Shown: positions 1 to 11,200 of the stretch, piece by piece | How positions within the stretch are numbered: position 1 is the first letter of the stretch | Layout of the letters: the number at the start of each line of letters is the position of its first letter | Assembly (NCBI GenBank): GCA_963281255.1 | Contig: OY725488.1 | Location: 8,343,524-8,407,523 of the forward strand | Direction of reading: 5' to 3' | Length of the DNA: 64,000 bases | From: Aphrocallistes beatrix | Lineage: Eukaryota; Porifera; Hexactinellida; Sceptrulophora; Aphrocallistidae | Position numbers and translations under genes: made by a program | Notes under the pieces: model-generated | What the model was told of the DNA's origin: nothing | The model's input: only the letters and a program-made list of their open reading frames with translations | The model's database searches: none

Positions 1-26
1 GACAACATTTTAAAAAATCTGATTAG

Positions 27-303
27 GTCTAAAAGAAGTGTACCGTTAAGCGTTGTTTCTCCTTCACACATGATCAACTATGAAGATCATCTTGACAGTC
101 TCATATTCTCTAACGCCACTTACTCCTTCCAAATGGGAGAAGGGACACACATCCACTATAACTTCAGTGGTATTCAGAATGACTTCGGTACAAGATTTAT
201 GTCCTCTAAACCCACAATAACACTAGAAACATTAGACACAGAGTATCCAGAACAGATTTCTATGGTTGATTATTTCAAAAGACTCAAACTGAAAATTCCT
301 CAA
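27..303 (+). CDS. copy A exon, C-terminal domain
   Basis: Acceptor after GATTAG at 21-26, donor GTCGGT at 304; 277 nt, entering in phase 2. Nearly identical to 47468-47744 of copy B. Confidence 0.8.
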
Positions 304-2416
304 GTCGGTTCAGTTAAATTTACATGTTTATATAGTATCATATAAAGTTATGTTTCATTTTAACTTGTTTAGGAAGAATTACCAGATTGGGATACGATTA
401 AAGAAGAAGTGATGAATCCTGTTGAAATATCTGAAGTTATTTCTCTGATTGAGATGGTTCTTAATTTTGCATATTCTGCAGATGGATGTTCCCCAAACAC
501 GAGAATCATATTATATTTACATGAAGTACTCAGATACCCGGAGAATAAAAATTTAATCAGCAAAAGAGTGAGTATTTGGAAATTTTGAATTCTCTAATAT
601 TTTTAACTTAAATAGATCTTATCTTTACACATATATGCTATAGGCGAACGAAATCTGCTGTCTTAAACACTTATCATCACTGTGGCACCATTTGTCTATC
701 CACAGAGCAAAACGATTAGCACTTCTTTGTCAGGTAATTCACGCAGGGGGTGGTAATATGATAGAGTGAGGGTGGTTGACAAGACTTCTTTATATAATAA
801 AATGCAAGCGCGCTTTGCCACTTGCGTAACGCGGGTAGTGAGCACTTTGTGTTCGCACAGTTGCCCTACAGGCACCTGGGAATGTCATCAAATTCAGAAT
901 CTCCTAAGGGTGCTAAATATTAATACTTTCACCATTTCAAATTTGTTTACTTTATGAATTTATTGTAGACAAAATAATCAATATAAAATCGAAAATAAGA
1001 TATTTTAAATCTACACCCCAAAAACTGATGTCAACCGTTGAAAGCTAGTCTCTAATCTATTTTTGGATTTGTTTGCTTTATGTAACTATTGTAAACAAAA
1101 GTAAACAATTAATTTATCATATGGATTTGAAAATATGATATTTGATATCACACCCCTAAAAACCGTATAAGTACAGGATTGGTCAAAAATCGTCAAACAG
1201 CCAAGATATACCTTAAGAATGTATTGGCTGCCTATATAAACATGGTATCGAGGTATGCATATAACAAATAACCAATTAAATATGTTGATTGTCCTAAATA
1301 TATCTGAAAGCGTTCGAATTTAGAGTTACAAAATGTATTGTGAACTAATAGAAAGTAGCCTATTGATAGGCAACAGGCTACTTTTATTAGTTCACAATAA
1401 ATCTAATTGAAATGTCTAACGACTAGCCCCAAATGGCAAAAATGCGTTTCCATAGCAATGCACAACATTCCATTGAATGTTTTCAAAATTTTCGGATCAA
1501 CCAGTCCAAATCTTGACTTTGTCTGAAGATTTTATATTAACAACGCTTAAAAGTGTGCTTCAGAAAATCGGTAAAAATACTGTGGCGCAACGACATGATG
1601 ATTTATCACAATTTTGAAAACGGACATGTGTACTTCGATACCCATTTTATAAATGCTGGTAATATTTTCTTGAGGTATATCCTGCAGGTTTGACGATTTT
1701 GGGTTAATCCTGTATTTACTCTATGGACTTCGGAATTATTCATGATCCATATTTTTGAATCTGTGGATTGGCCTTATACAACGAAGGTCACGCCTACCGT
1801 AATTTCTAGATTACTTTTTTAGTCTCCATTTCCTTCTATACCCCGTGACTATCTGGAGGATGTGAAGTCATCAGATATCCCGAGGCTACTGAAGGGTATT
1901 ACTAAGAAAAATGTAGATGGAATTCTAGCCATGATACACGATTTCATCCTTTTCAACTTGAATCTACTTGTATCAGATAATGCAGCTATACCAAACAGCA
2001 AGTAAGAAGTTATACGTAGTTTTCGAGTTATTATTATGAACACAACACCAAGTATACTACATGCACACGTTTATTTTAAAAAATTATGACAATATCATTT
2101 AATTTAATTTTCATTGCTCAGACGAGGTCACAGTAATCTACAATGTCATTCCGTACTCAGTGGAAATTTATTCATCAGAGAAGTAATCCATCTGTGACCT
2201 AACTGCCTGATCGCTTTTACCGTTCTGCTCAATTTATTGGTATTTTTGTCTAGGTTGCGTGAGAGTCTAGTTGATTTCTCCAAAGTTATAAATATTTTTG
2301 TTTCTTCGAAAGAAGAGCCTGATTTTGAAATAATTCCAGATGATCTCCTCGTCTCCCAGACCATCAGTGTCTGGATTTGTTTATCAATGCATTCTGAAAA
2401 GAGGCTTCCTCAATGA
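27..2416 (+). CDS. RNF213-like giant AAA+ protein, copy A (C-terminal end only)
   Basis: Five exons at 27-303, 373-567, 644-733, 1823-2001 and 2254-2416 form the 3' end of a gene that begins before the window. All splice sites are GT-AG and phases close. The encoded stretch (starting SKRSVPLS, then INYEDHLDSLIFSNATYSF, LKHLSSLWHHLSIHRAKRL, DGILAMIHDFILF, SQTISVW) follows in order the extreme C-terminal domain of vertebrate RNF213, an AAA+ ubiquitin ligase of lipid droplets and antimicrobial defence. The stop is TGA at 2414-2416. Exon lengths equal those of copy B except in the last two exons, so A and B are tandem paralogs. Family assignment comes from recalled similarity to RNF213; the function of this paralog is inferred. 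Confidence 0.85.
373..567 (+). CDS. copy A exon, C-terminal domain
   Basis: Acceptor TTGTTTAG, donor GTGAGT; 195 nt. Codes EELPDWDTIKEEVMNPVEIS and onward, equal in length to 48595-48789 of copy B. The preceding intron is only about 70 nt here; in copy B the same intron is about 850 nt because a mariner-like element sits in it. Confidence 0.85.
644..733 (+). CDS. copy A exon, C-terminal domain
   Basis: Acceptor CTATAG, donor GTAATT; 90 nt, phase 0 at both ends. Codes CCLKHLSSLWHHLSIHRAKR, matching the conserved LKHT-LWQFLSAHKSEQL region of vertebrate RNF213. Confidence 0.85.
805..1200 (-). mobile_element. diverged Helitron-like element (family 2) in copy A intron
   Basis: Begins with CAAGCGCGCTT, the reversed terminus of the Helitron-like elements of this window. 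It then carries reversed, diverged copies of the roughly 125-bp internal repeat seen at 25750-26340 (motifs TTTGTTTACTTTATG and ACACCCC-AAAA). The right limit is uncertain. It is absent from the corresponding short intron of copy B (48957-49142). Confidence 0.55.
1335..1397. repeat. perfect long hairpin in copy A intron
   Basis: TGTGAACTAATA...AGTAGCCT is followed after about 13 nt by its inverse AGGCTACT...TTAGTTCACA. The stem is about 23 bp with one mismatch. It may be a small palindromic MITE or its remnant. Confidence 0.7.
1823..2001 (+). CDS. copy A exon, C-terminal domain
   Basis: Acceptor TTTTTTAG, donor GTAAGA; 179 nt starting SPFPSIPRDYLEDV. It is two codons longer than its copy B counterpart (49143-49315). 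Confidence 0.85.
2254..2416 (+). CDS. copy A terminal exon
   Basis: Acceptor TTTGTCTAG; ends in TGA at 2414-2416. Codes the final helix region with SQTISVWICLSM, aligned with the ASCVSVWKTA motif near the end of vertebrate RNF213. Confidence 0.85.
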
Positions 2417-2918
2417 TATTCTGTTGAGTGGTTGGATTTACATTTTTTATGATAAATTATGAATATTGATAATTAATATGTTTTCAGCACTAATTTTGTG
2501 ATTTTCTTGAATTTATTGTTGCTTTTAACTTGAAATGTGTATATTTTTAATTTGGAGAATTTATATACGTGTATATAAATATATAATATATTATGGTGCT
2601 TTGAATTTTATGTTGTTTTCAAATCGTCTTTTTGAAATATAGCTCTTGGTTAATTAAGATTTTCCACTAACTTAATCCGATTCCAACCCGTTAGATGCTT
2701 CTTGATCAGGGGGCGGGAGGGTAAAACAGTCTGACAGAAACCAGAGTGAACCTCAAATCTATGAAGTTCTAAAACTGTTTCAGTTTACTCTGACGCCAAT
2801 TTATGATCACAATTTGCACTATGATGGTTCGTGAACGTCACTTGTCAGTTTGAATAGAGCACTGCACTTACTTGACATCATTCAGTGTGACACATTATTT
2901 GAGATGTGGGCATGAAGG
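2417..2918. other. 3' flank of copy A, no gene seen
   Basis: AT-rich sequence after the copy A stop. No coding potential or recognised repeat. It does not resemble the 3' flank of copy B beyond the stop codon region. Confidence 0.6.
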
Positions 2919-3615
2919 CCACCTGTTTAACCTCCTCACTACGCCACTGACTTCCAGCTAGTAACTCGTATCTCATCTACCAACTTTGGTTATAACTTGA
3001 TTCTGTTTACTTTTATCAAACGATTCAATTTGATAGTTAATTATCTACCGAACTTTGTTACTAAGATGCCTCTTATACAAATCCCTCTATACTTATCAAT
3101 AACATGTTGTTTCCTGCTCTCTAGTTCAATATTGAGTTTAAGATGGTTTACTTTCAAATCATATTATGTAAGATTAATAGTGTTTGAATGAGTTGAACTA
3201 GTGATGCCTACACCACTTTATCATCAATTGCTTCGTAGAAATAAAGTTCATACATTTGCAAACCCCGGAATCTATACTGACATGTTCTCGGGGATTTACA
3301 ATCTGGGTGCTAAACCTACTGGTAGTTGCAGAGTGGGGTATGCTGCATGTGTGTATGTATATGATGGCTGTGTCAAGGCCGGAGGAGCCGTCCGGCTTTA
3401 GCCGCAACAATAGATTCAGTCGATCTAAACTTTTACTAAACTTTCACTATAATATATTTTTCAAAACATTGTGTTGTCTGTATTGATGATGTAGATTCAA
3501 TTTTATTTTTACAGGACAAAATTAATTAATTGATTGAGTGATACATATATACAAGTACATATTGACCCTCTGTGCATATCAAACATGATTCATTGTATCT
3601 TGCTAATATCCTAAG

Positions 3616-3929
3616 CATAGGCGCCAAGTGTGGGTACCTGGGGGGCAGCCCCCCAGGTTTGGAGCCTGTGGAGGGCCGTGGTGCTGGGCAATGGAGCAGT
3701 GGAGGAAGCTGTGGTATGGCAGGACCTGAAATTATGTTAATTGAGTCTAAATATAGATCCCAATTACATTTATCTTCCACTATAGTCCGAGATTTTCTTT
3801 TCCTTAGGTAACAACAATAGCTGTATATCGATATTTGAGCATCTAAGATTCCCCCCCTTACCGTCGCTCACTTCGCTCGCTCTTGACCTCCCCAGGTTTT
3901 ATTCTATTTTCCAAAACTTGGTGCCTATG
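3616..3929. mobile_element. MITE with CATAGGCGCC ends and 8-bp TSD
   Basis: Termini CATAGGCGCCAAG and CTTGGTGCCTATG are inverted repeats. The flanks 3608-3615 and 3930-3937 are both ATCCTAAG, a perfect 8-bp target duplication typical of hAT-type elements. A second copy at 57545-57860 shares flanks because the whole spacer is duplicated. Confidence 0.85.
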
Positions 3930-4404
3930 ATCCTAAGTACCAACAGAGATTCTAAGTAAAATTGGTAGATATGTAGATCGAGGTTGGCGGACCAATAAAA
4001 ATTTGCTTCCGCCGGGCCTGGTGCGTATGCATATGATAGCGCGTTTTACAGAGAAAACTCGGCTATCAGTAGCCAAGAAAGATCCTAACTCTACCTTTAA
4101 ACGAGATCATCCTTAGTGCTTTCAGCTCACTAAGGTTCTGTAAGAGTGGAAGCTCAGATTACAGAATAGAAGTAATGTAACTGAGAGCTTTATTATTATT
4201 ATGCACACCAATGCGTTTTAAAATCAGCTATCATATCATAATTTGAATTCAGTATTACGGAGCTACAAAGTAACAGAGGTTGGTAAATTTGTAAATTACA
4301 AATTCATCGCTTTTCTATGAATTTTATTAACGGTCAATATGATGTTAGCAACAAGGTTAGATCTACTTACACTCATACTCTGGCCTACCGAGCAGTTTTA
4401 TCAC

Positions 4405-4986
4405 CAGAGTTGCCGTGGGAATGGAATTTCAATACCCATCCCCATCCCATTCCCACAGGATTTCTGTGGGAATACCCACAAAAACCCACAGAACCCACAG
4501 GAAACCTCACAAAAAACCCACAAGAAAACGGGCTTGCCTAATTTCCGGGACGGGACCGTCCCGGAAAATCTAGATACCTAATTTCCGGAACGGGACGGCA
4601 TCCCGTCCCGGGAATTAGGTATCTTACCCGTCCCGTCCGGGAAATTAGGCATCTTAACCCGTCCCGTCCCGGAAATTAGGTATCTTACCCGTCCCGTCCG
4701 GGAAATTAGGCATCTTAACCCGTCCCGTCCCGGAAATTAGGTACCTTTTCTGTCCCGTCCCGGAGATTAGTCATTTTGACTCGTCCCGTCCCGGAAATTA
4801 GGTACCTGATGGTTCTGTCCCGTCCCGGAAATTAGGCATGCCCCAAGAAAACCCACAGGAAAACCCACAAAAACCCACAGAACCCACATGTGGGAATACC
4901 CATAGGCTTAAAGTCATTCCCATTCCCATCCCATATGGGAATACCCATGGGAAAACCCACAGATTCCCATTCCCACGGCAACCCTG
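4405..4986. mobile_element. non-autonomous hAT element with internal satellite
   Basis: Ends CAGAGTTGCCGTGGGAATGG and CCATTCCCACGGCAACCCTG are inverted repeats starting with the hAT signature CAGRG. The target duplication TTTATCAC (4397-4404 and 4987-4994) is 8 bp. The duplicate spacer keeps the empty site (TTTATCACCAAACTG near 58325), so the insertion is younger than the segmental duplication. The interior holds about eight units of a roughly 30-bp repeat containing CCCGTCCCGGAAATTAGG and many CCCACA motifs. No coding capacity. Confidence 0.92.
4540..4840. repeat. GC-rich minisatellite inside hAT element
   Basis: Tandem units of about 28-32 bp built around GTCCCGGAAATTAGGTA alternate with near copies (GGCATCTTAACC, GGTACCTT). 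They are much more GC-rich than the surroundings. Confidence 0.8.
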
Positions 4987-5122
4987 TTTATCACCAAACT
5001 GAGTGAATAAATACTTTATTCTCAATGGATTAAGCATCAATTAGATCAGGCTTATCTAACATTTTTCTAAACAAGCCAATTAAGAACTAACTACTTGTGG
5101 GCCAGAGGCCAGGTGTGACCCC

Positions 5123-5183
5123 AGGTGCCCAAAGGGCGCCTCTGGTCGACACAAAGTGTCCGCTAGCAAGCGAAGTGAGCTTG
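5123..5183 (+). mobile_element. old 3' end of a Helitron-like element
   Basis: AGGTGCCCAAAGGGCGCCT, then ACACAAAGTGT, then CTAGCAAGCGAAGTGAGCTTG match in diverged form the three terminal hairpins of the Helitron-like family. Also present at 58471-58531, so it is older than the segmental duplication. Confidence 0.6.
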
Positions 5184-5972
5184 TAATATAATAACTCAAA
5201 GGAACAGAATCTCTCAGTACATATATTGAATCACACGTATGTACTACTTGATTTGGTTACTTATCAATTTCCAATTATATTACACTATTTTAGATTAGAA
5301 AAATCAGAAATACCTGAATATATATTCTAGAAAAAAATTCAACTCATTAAATCAATGTTGGCAGGAGAGGGTGGGGCTAAATCGGGCACAGGCACTAGGC
5401 CCAGAAGAATCTGAGTGTCTCAATACTTATATGGAACTGACATTTGTTTTGATAAAAATTTGTTTAGATTGAGTATTACGAAGCAATTTTTCATCGTGGG
5501 AGGGCGTAATGATATTTTCCCATCTTAACCTTCTACGTTCCTTGGAGCTCGACAGTGCGAAGACGATCCAAAATCCACTGTGAAAAGGAAAGGATCAAAA
5601 AGGTCACAGCCTAATTGAAGTGGGAGCGATTTTCGTCACTGAATGAGATATCTGACATTATTTTGTTGTGCAAATGTACAGTTAGTTGATGCATATGTCG
5701 CAGTCAGAATGGTGGCTGTCAATTCTAGTCTTGGACTTGGTTCCTTTGTGTAATGACATTATTATTGATATCTCGTAATTCGTTCAAGTTGGCATCGGAA
5801 ATGTATTATTATTAAAAGGAAGTAATATTTTTGTGCTAACTTAGCTCAAATATTTGTGGAATTATGTAGTTTTTGCACCTTTTCCACATAATCTCCAAAT
5901 CTCGAATTCAGTTCGAGTTCGACATAAGAAATTTATTATTTTTGAATAAGAAATCTTCCATTATAAAGATGA
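5184..5972. other. spacer without gene
   Basis: No reading frame of note and no recognised repeat. Conserved with 58532-59395 of the other spacer, which has small indels. Confidence 0.5.
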
Positions 5973-6512
5973 CAAGCGCGCTTCGCGCTTGCTTGCGCTG
6001 CGCGGCTGGCGGACACTTTGTGTCCGCCGGAGGCTCCCTTCGGTCGCCTGGAGTCACATTGGTTAATTATAAGGGAGATAACATCTCTTATGTCTGTTCT
6101 ACTGTGCTAATCGATATCACTCGAAAAATCACCAAATTTGTCAATTTTAAAATTTTTGATGCGTAATGATGACGTCATAACAAAGTGATGAGTCATCATT
6201 TTTTGATGAAAGTCGCATCATATGTGAGGTATGTTAGTATACAGATTCTATTAAAATTTCAGCCTTCTATCTCCTATAATGGCTGAGTTATGCCCGAATA
6301 ACTGTGTTGCTTAACTTTTAAAAATGTGACAATGACGTCATAATTCCATGATGAGTCGACATTTTGCTCTGAACTCAGAACTTACTGGAGCCATAGCCAA
6401 AAGACTCCCACATGCCAAAAATCAGCCTTCTGCGCCCGGCAGTTTCTTCAATCAATTCGTTACAGATATATATATATATATATATACAATCATCGAGTTT
6501 TAATAGTAAGGA
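5973..6512 (-). mobile_element. Helitron-like element, family 1, with exact empty site
   Basis: In its own orientation it starts TCCTTACTATTAAAACTCG, followed by a TA microsatellite and TGTAACGAATTGATTGAAGA. It ends with a hairpin CAAGCGCG-AAG-CGCGCTTG. The duplicate spacer has the unoccupied site at 59395/59396 (AAGATGA joined to TATAGG), which shows insertion between A and T with no target duplication. No coding capacity; about 540 bp. The autonomous partner is not in the window. Confidence 0.9.
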
Positions 6513-6734
6513 TATATGCCAGTGATTCTCAACGGGAGATCTACCGCTCCTGAGGAGGTATACTTCAGGTTAGTGCACAGCTTTCCTTATTTCTATTGTA
6601 GAGATACTATCAGTCTGTCGTTTGACTTTCTTAATGCGACGAATGTTCCATTTTTTGCGACTTTTTGGGCCGAGTTCTCCAGGTACCTCAAAGAGGGGTA
6701 CCTATTAAATATAATATCTCAAAAAACCTGATCT

Positions 6735-6912
6735 TCTTATACTTATTAACATTATTAGCCAATCTAATAATCTTGTTTTGCTAAAATATGGCACAATTTT
6801 GTGGAGATTTAAAGTGTGTAAGTTCTACGACACCTTTCCTGATGGTAATAAATTCCCGTTTTGTCCCTATTGCACGAAACCATTGGTTGCTAAAAGGCCT
6901 CTCCCTGAATGC
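6735..6912 (+). pseudogene. truncated duplicate of the gene's 5' start region
   Basis: Shares with 8217-8400 the leader AGCCAATCTAAT-A-CTTGTTTT, the start codon and MAQFCGDLKC, then TFPDG-KFPFCPYCTKPLVA, but out of frame because a GT dinucleotide is duplicated after the tenth codon. Homology ends after the second cysteine pair. The matching fragment upstream of copy C (59610-59745) keeps the frame longer. It is either a dead fragment or an alternative first exon and promoter; the sequence cannot decide. Confidence 0.7.
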
Positions 6913-8216
6913 AAATCGATCCAGTACTCTTGATAAATACTGTCAAGTTCCATGTGTTTTTTTCTCAACCTTATGATCAAAGTTAAGATAACCTTTCTCA
7001 CAGGATTTGTTATACCCATTCCCACGGTAACTCTTAAATACTCTATCAATTAGCCAATCTTTTAGCTAAATTCTTTTTAAAAAATCGTTCGCTACCACCC
7101 TCTCCTTCATTCAATAGCATACCTGCCAACCGTCCAGGGGTCTAAGGATTTTTTAGCTATTTCGATGAAAAATGTTCACTCGTTGATTAATCGTATCCAC
7201 AATTATTTAAATTGTATTTGGACAACCTAAATTGGTACTTTATCAATGAATCTCTGGATGCGCTTATTTTTTCATTATTGTGACAGTTTTCTTAGATTAT
7301 CCGTATTAAAAGCAAAATGAACGTTTGGTAGGTAAGAGAATCATACGAAACAAGATAGGGCCTTTTAAAAACATTTTTTAGGTATGCAATAGAGTAAACA
7401 AAAGCGAAAATTTCACTTTACTCTTCCTATTTCCACGAAATTACTATCTTTGACAAGCACAATCAAAGTCCGTAACAGTTAAACAAATTTCACTGAAGTT
7501 CTTGACTTCCGGACTCAATCATACGTGATGATCAACAAGTCTACGCGTCACTGTCAATGTACTCGTTATTCTTAGTAGTGGCAGTGAACATTACTAATTA
7601 AATGCTGTCATGGAGACTGTATGTTTTTTACATCCTTAAAACTCGCTAAACCGCTTCATCATTCCTAATTAGATCTGTATCTCGCGAATAAGATTATATA
7701 TGATTGATGAAATGTTTATTACAGAGGTCTCAGGTCACTGCCGGGATATTATTAACCATATGGCAATAGGGGCATATGCCGGAGGGCCCCGCGCTTGCAA
7801 TTTATGTTCTACACTTCATTCCTAAAACCACCCTTTCATTCATAATAGTTTTTTGATTTATCATGACTAATATGCAATTTCTTTTTAACATTTTATCATT
7901 GCGAGAGCATTGAGTTACTTAAATTTATTTATCAAGTCGGTTGTTTGATCTTTCGCAAATTCGAAGTATATAGTGGAACACGGATATAACGAATCATTTT
8001 GGACTGAGGATTTTTTCAAAATTTCTAGCTTCATATCTAAAATTATTTTCTAGTCCATTTTAATCCATTTCCACATTAAATTGGAGAATTAGAAACAAGT
8101 AGCTATTCCGAGGATGGCAAATACTACTTTAATTTTATCATTTGAGAGGTTAAGACAAACCGAACAAAAAAATTTGTTTACTAATCAATTATCTCACAAT
8201 TTTTTTATACCGTATC
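6913..8216. other. upstream region of copy B, no gene seen
   Basis: AT-rich and conserved with 59746-61050. Presumed promoter and 5' flank of copy B, but no clear TATA box or initiator was identified. Confidence 0.4.
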
Positions 8217-8270
8217 TGATTTTCTACTTATTCATTACTAGCCAATCTAATGAACTTGTTTTATTAAAAT

Positions 8271-11200
8271 ATGGCACAATTTTGTGGAGATATAAAGTGT
8301 GAATTTTATGACACTTTTCCTGATGGTTTTAAATTCGCATTTTGTCCCTTTTGCACGAAACCATTAGTTGCTGAGAAGCCTTCTCTCCCTGAGGTTACTG
8401 ATCCTCAACTTGTAGACCAGACCATTGAAAAAGAGGAATCATTCGTGGAAATAGAATCCTGTCCAAATGTTGTAAGCAATCAATTCATTACACCTATTTA
8501 TAATTGGGGAGCTACCAGGGAAAAAAATCTAGAGTCAAGATATGATATCAGATTTGAAGATGTTATTGTTACATTCTCTACTGCCGTCTTAAAGAAACAT
8601 TATTTAATCAAATGGTTGCATTTCTCTCAGATTCAAGTCTTCATCCATTGGGAAATTCAAATTCGAGCGAATAGAATTCAAAGGCTTTACACAAGTGAAT
8701 TATGAAGGAAATGAGTTTGTGTTACTCAAAGAAACGATAAAGATTAACAAGAGCATACTTGTTGATATGAAAGATTGTGAACAGCTCCTTATTCCCTACA
8801 AGTATTACTTCTCTGATAGTGAAGAGAAAGTCTACCTGAAAAAAAGTTATTGCTATCGGAACTTAATTATTGGTCAGTATAATTTTATTGAGTTGAACGC
8901 CATTCAAAAATTTGACATGATTGTTTTACCAGAAGAACTTGCAAATGAAGATTATTATTTAAAACATATCGACACCCGTCTGAGAATTACTTTCAATATT
9001 TATGTACCTGGAGAGAAGAGATTATTGCTCCTTCCAATTAGCAACATTGAAGATGAAGTTCAAACCATTCTCTTCTCTCTCTGTAATGGATACTACAGTA
9101 AAATATCTTTATGGAAAAAGAGAAAGAACTTCCAAGTTTATGATTCAACAGAACAAATCCATGAAGTATCTTCTAACCTATTCAATATTTGGTTGAAAGA
9201 TTTAATAAACACTTCTTTACCTTTTAATTCTAAATTTTTAATTCTCTTCTATTCATTCGAGAATGATTCAACCACATTCTACTGAACTTTTCATTCTTCT
9301 ATTTCAAGGAGTGAATAGCGATCTTATTCTTTCGCTTATCAATTCTCGATGTGATGCATTCTCTGATTATATATCTGAGATTAAATCACGTCCGTACTTA
9401 CTCCATCATGCTATGCAGGGTATTTCTAGTAAGGATTTCTCTCAATTAGTTAAGTTTCTTCCTCTCTATCATTTCCTGTTTGATTCAAAAGAGAATTTCA
9501 GCATTGCTCAGTCTAATAATGCATTCCTTGATAATGCTTATTGGGGTCTCCCATCTAATGTGAAATTTCAATATTATGACGATGTAGACATATCAGTTAT
9601 TAGAGATGCAATGTCCATTTTCCACACTACAGATCCTCTCCTACCTTATTCTATTATCCTCCTAGCTCTAAGATCTGAAATATTCCTAGATCTTCTAGAG
9701 ATCCGTTCGATTCCATATCTGCCCTTTTTCAGTGTTTTACTCTATCGTGTCAAAACATGGTCATTGATACAACAAGACTGTAAACTCCGTGAACTTGTAT
9801 TCACCACTTTTCTGGAAAAATCTGAACAAACTCCAGGTTTTATGAATGAAGATCACATTTGTCAAGCGTGTGATGTTATTTTCAGAATGCTAGATGTTAT
9901 TAAGGATAGTCCAGTCACATTTCTTGATAAACTTAATTTAGAACAAGCAAAAGGTATATTACATGTGTTAGCTAAACTCTTGGAACTTTTAAATTATTCC
10001 ACATTTTTATTATCCATCACTTTGAAACCTGTGACTATTTTCAATGCAATAGGAAAGTGCCTCCACGAGAATATTTTACAACCAAACTATCAATTTAAAT
10101 GCAAACTTTTCGAAGAGATTACGAATGTATGGAATGCACTATGTTGCATACCATTTCCAAGAACATTCAACTGGACTTCTGAAGTTAGCAAGCAATTGAG
10201 TAGACGATTATCCAAACAGACTCTAGGAATTATTATGCTTACTTTTGTTGAGATATGTAACAACTATAACGAGTTGAACATTAATGATTCAATTATCAGC
10301 TGTTTCCGTAATGAAATTTTGGAGATATTGAATACATCCCAAACAATTGAGAAAGACCAAGAAACAACAGTGGAGCATATTGTTCAAGTTTCCAAAGAGC
10401 AGTTCAATTTAGTCGCCGATATCATTGCAGCTATTCTAGCTTCTAACTCAAGCAAACTTAATGAGAATCCAGTGAAACATATCCTTACTCTTCCTTGGTG
10501 GTCCCGTGTAGTCAAGTTTTGTAAACCAAATGAATTTACAGAATCACATCCTGATGCAGAAAATATAATGGAATTGGTTAAGAGTACTTTTTCCAATATT
10601 TCTCTACAATATCACATCCTGACAATAAAAACGAAAAATTTAACTCTAATAATTGATAACCAGGATAATTATTTTTCAATGTTACAATCGATGCCTGAAG
10701 GAGATCCTCGCATCCTTAAACAGCTGGATAGAGTTTTCTTTAACGATTCTATACAACACCGTAAAATGCTTAGAGATGCTTTCATGGAATTTCGTGTACT
10801 CATGACGATTTAAAGAAATTGTTAGATTCCACAAACTCCCAGATTCGTTCTCAGGAGCTCTCACGTTTTTTAAATTTTGATTTTAAGAACGCTTCAATCT
10901 CAACTCTCTCTCGTATCTCTGAAGATGAGAAGATATGTATAATGCCTGATTGGGAACATTCAGAAATTATAAATAATTCTATGTTTAATTTAATGCTCAG
11001 AACTTTGCAAGATCTTCTCAAATCTCAGTATTTTCTGTCTACATTTAAACAAAAAGTAGAGAGATTAGAAGAATTTCGAAAAAGTCTAAACGAACTGTAT
11101 ATTCTTTGCATTGAAGCGTTTAATACTGTTCGAAACACGATAAGAGATCTTTTTGAAATGAAAATTCTCATTTCAACAGTGTACACACACTTTTACAATG

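Larger units (their letters stand above)
2919..8270. repeat. segmentally duplicated spacer, left copy
   Basis: Collinear and highly similar to 56834-61094. The duplication continues on into the first exons of copies B and C. Differences are mainly insertions present only here: a hAT-type element at 4405-4986 and a Helitron-like element at 5973-6512. The left homology limit (about 2919) falls inside the first codons of the minus-strand transposon gene kept whole at 56235-56891; only about its first 15 to 19 codons remain here (ATG at 2976-2974). Confidence 0.9.

Noticed and set aside
1-26. Coding sequence upstream of the first copy A exon
   Set aside because: The frame is open (DNILKNLI) but copy B shows the acceptor at GATTAG, so these bases are intron.
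3201-3811. Short open frames in the spacer, also present at 57215-57741
   Set aside because: Conserved only through the segmental duplication; they include MITE sequence and show no protein-like features.
4317-5040. Proline- and threonine-rich frames in the hAT element
   Set aside because: Translation of a minisatellite; different frames give equally repetitive products.
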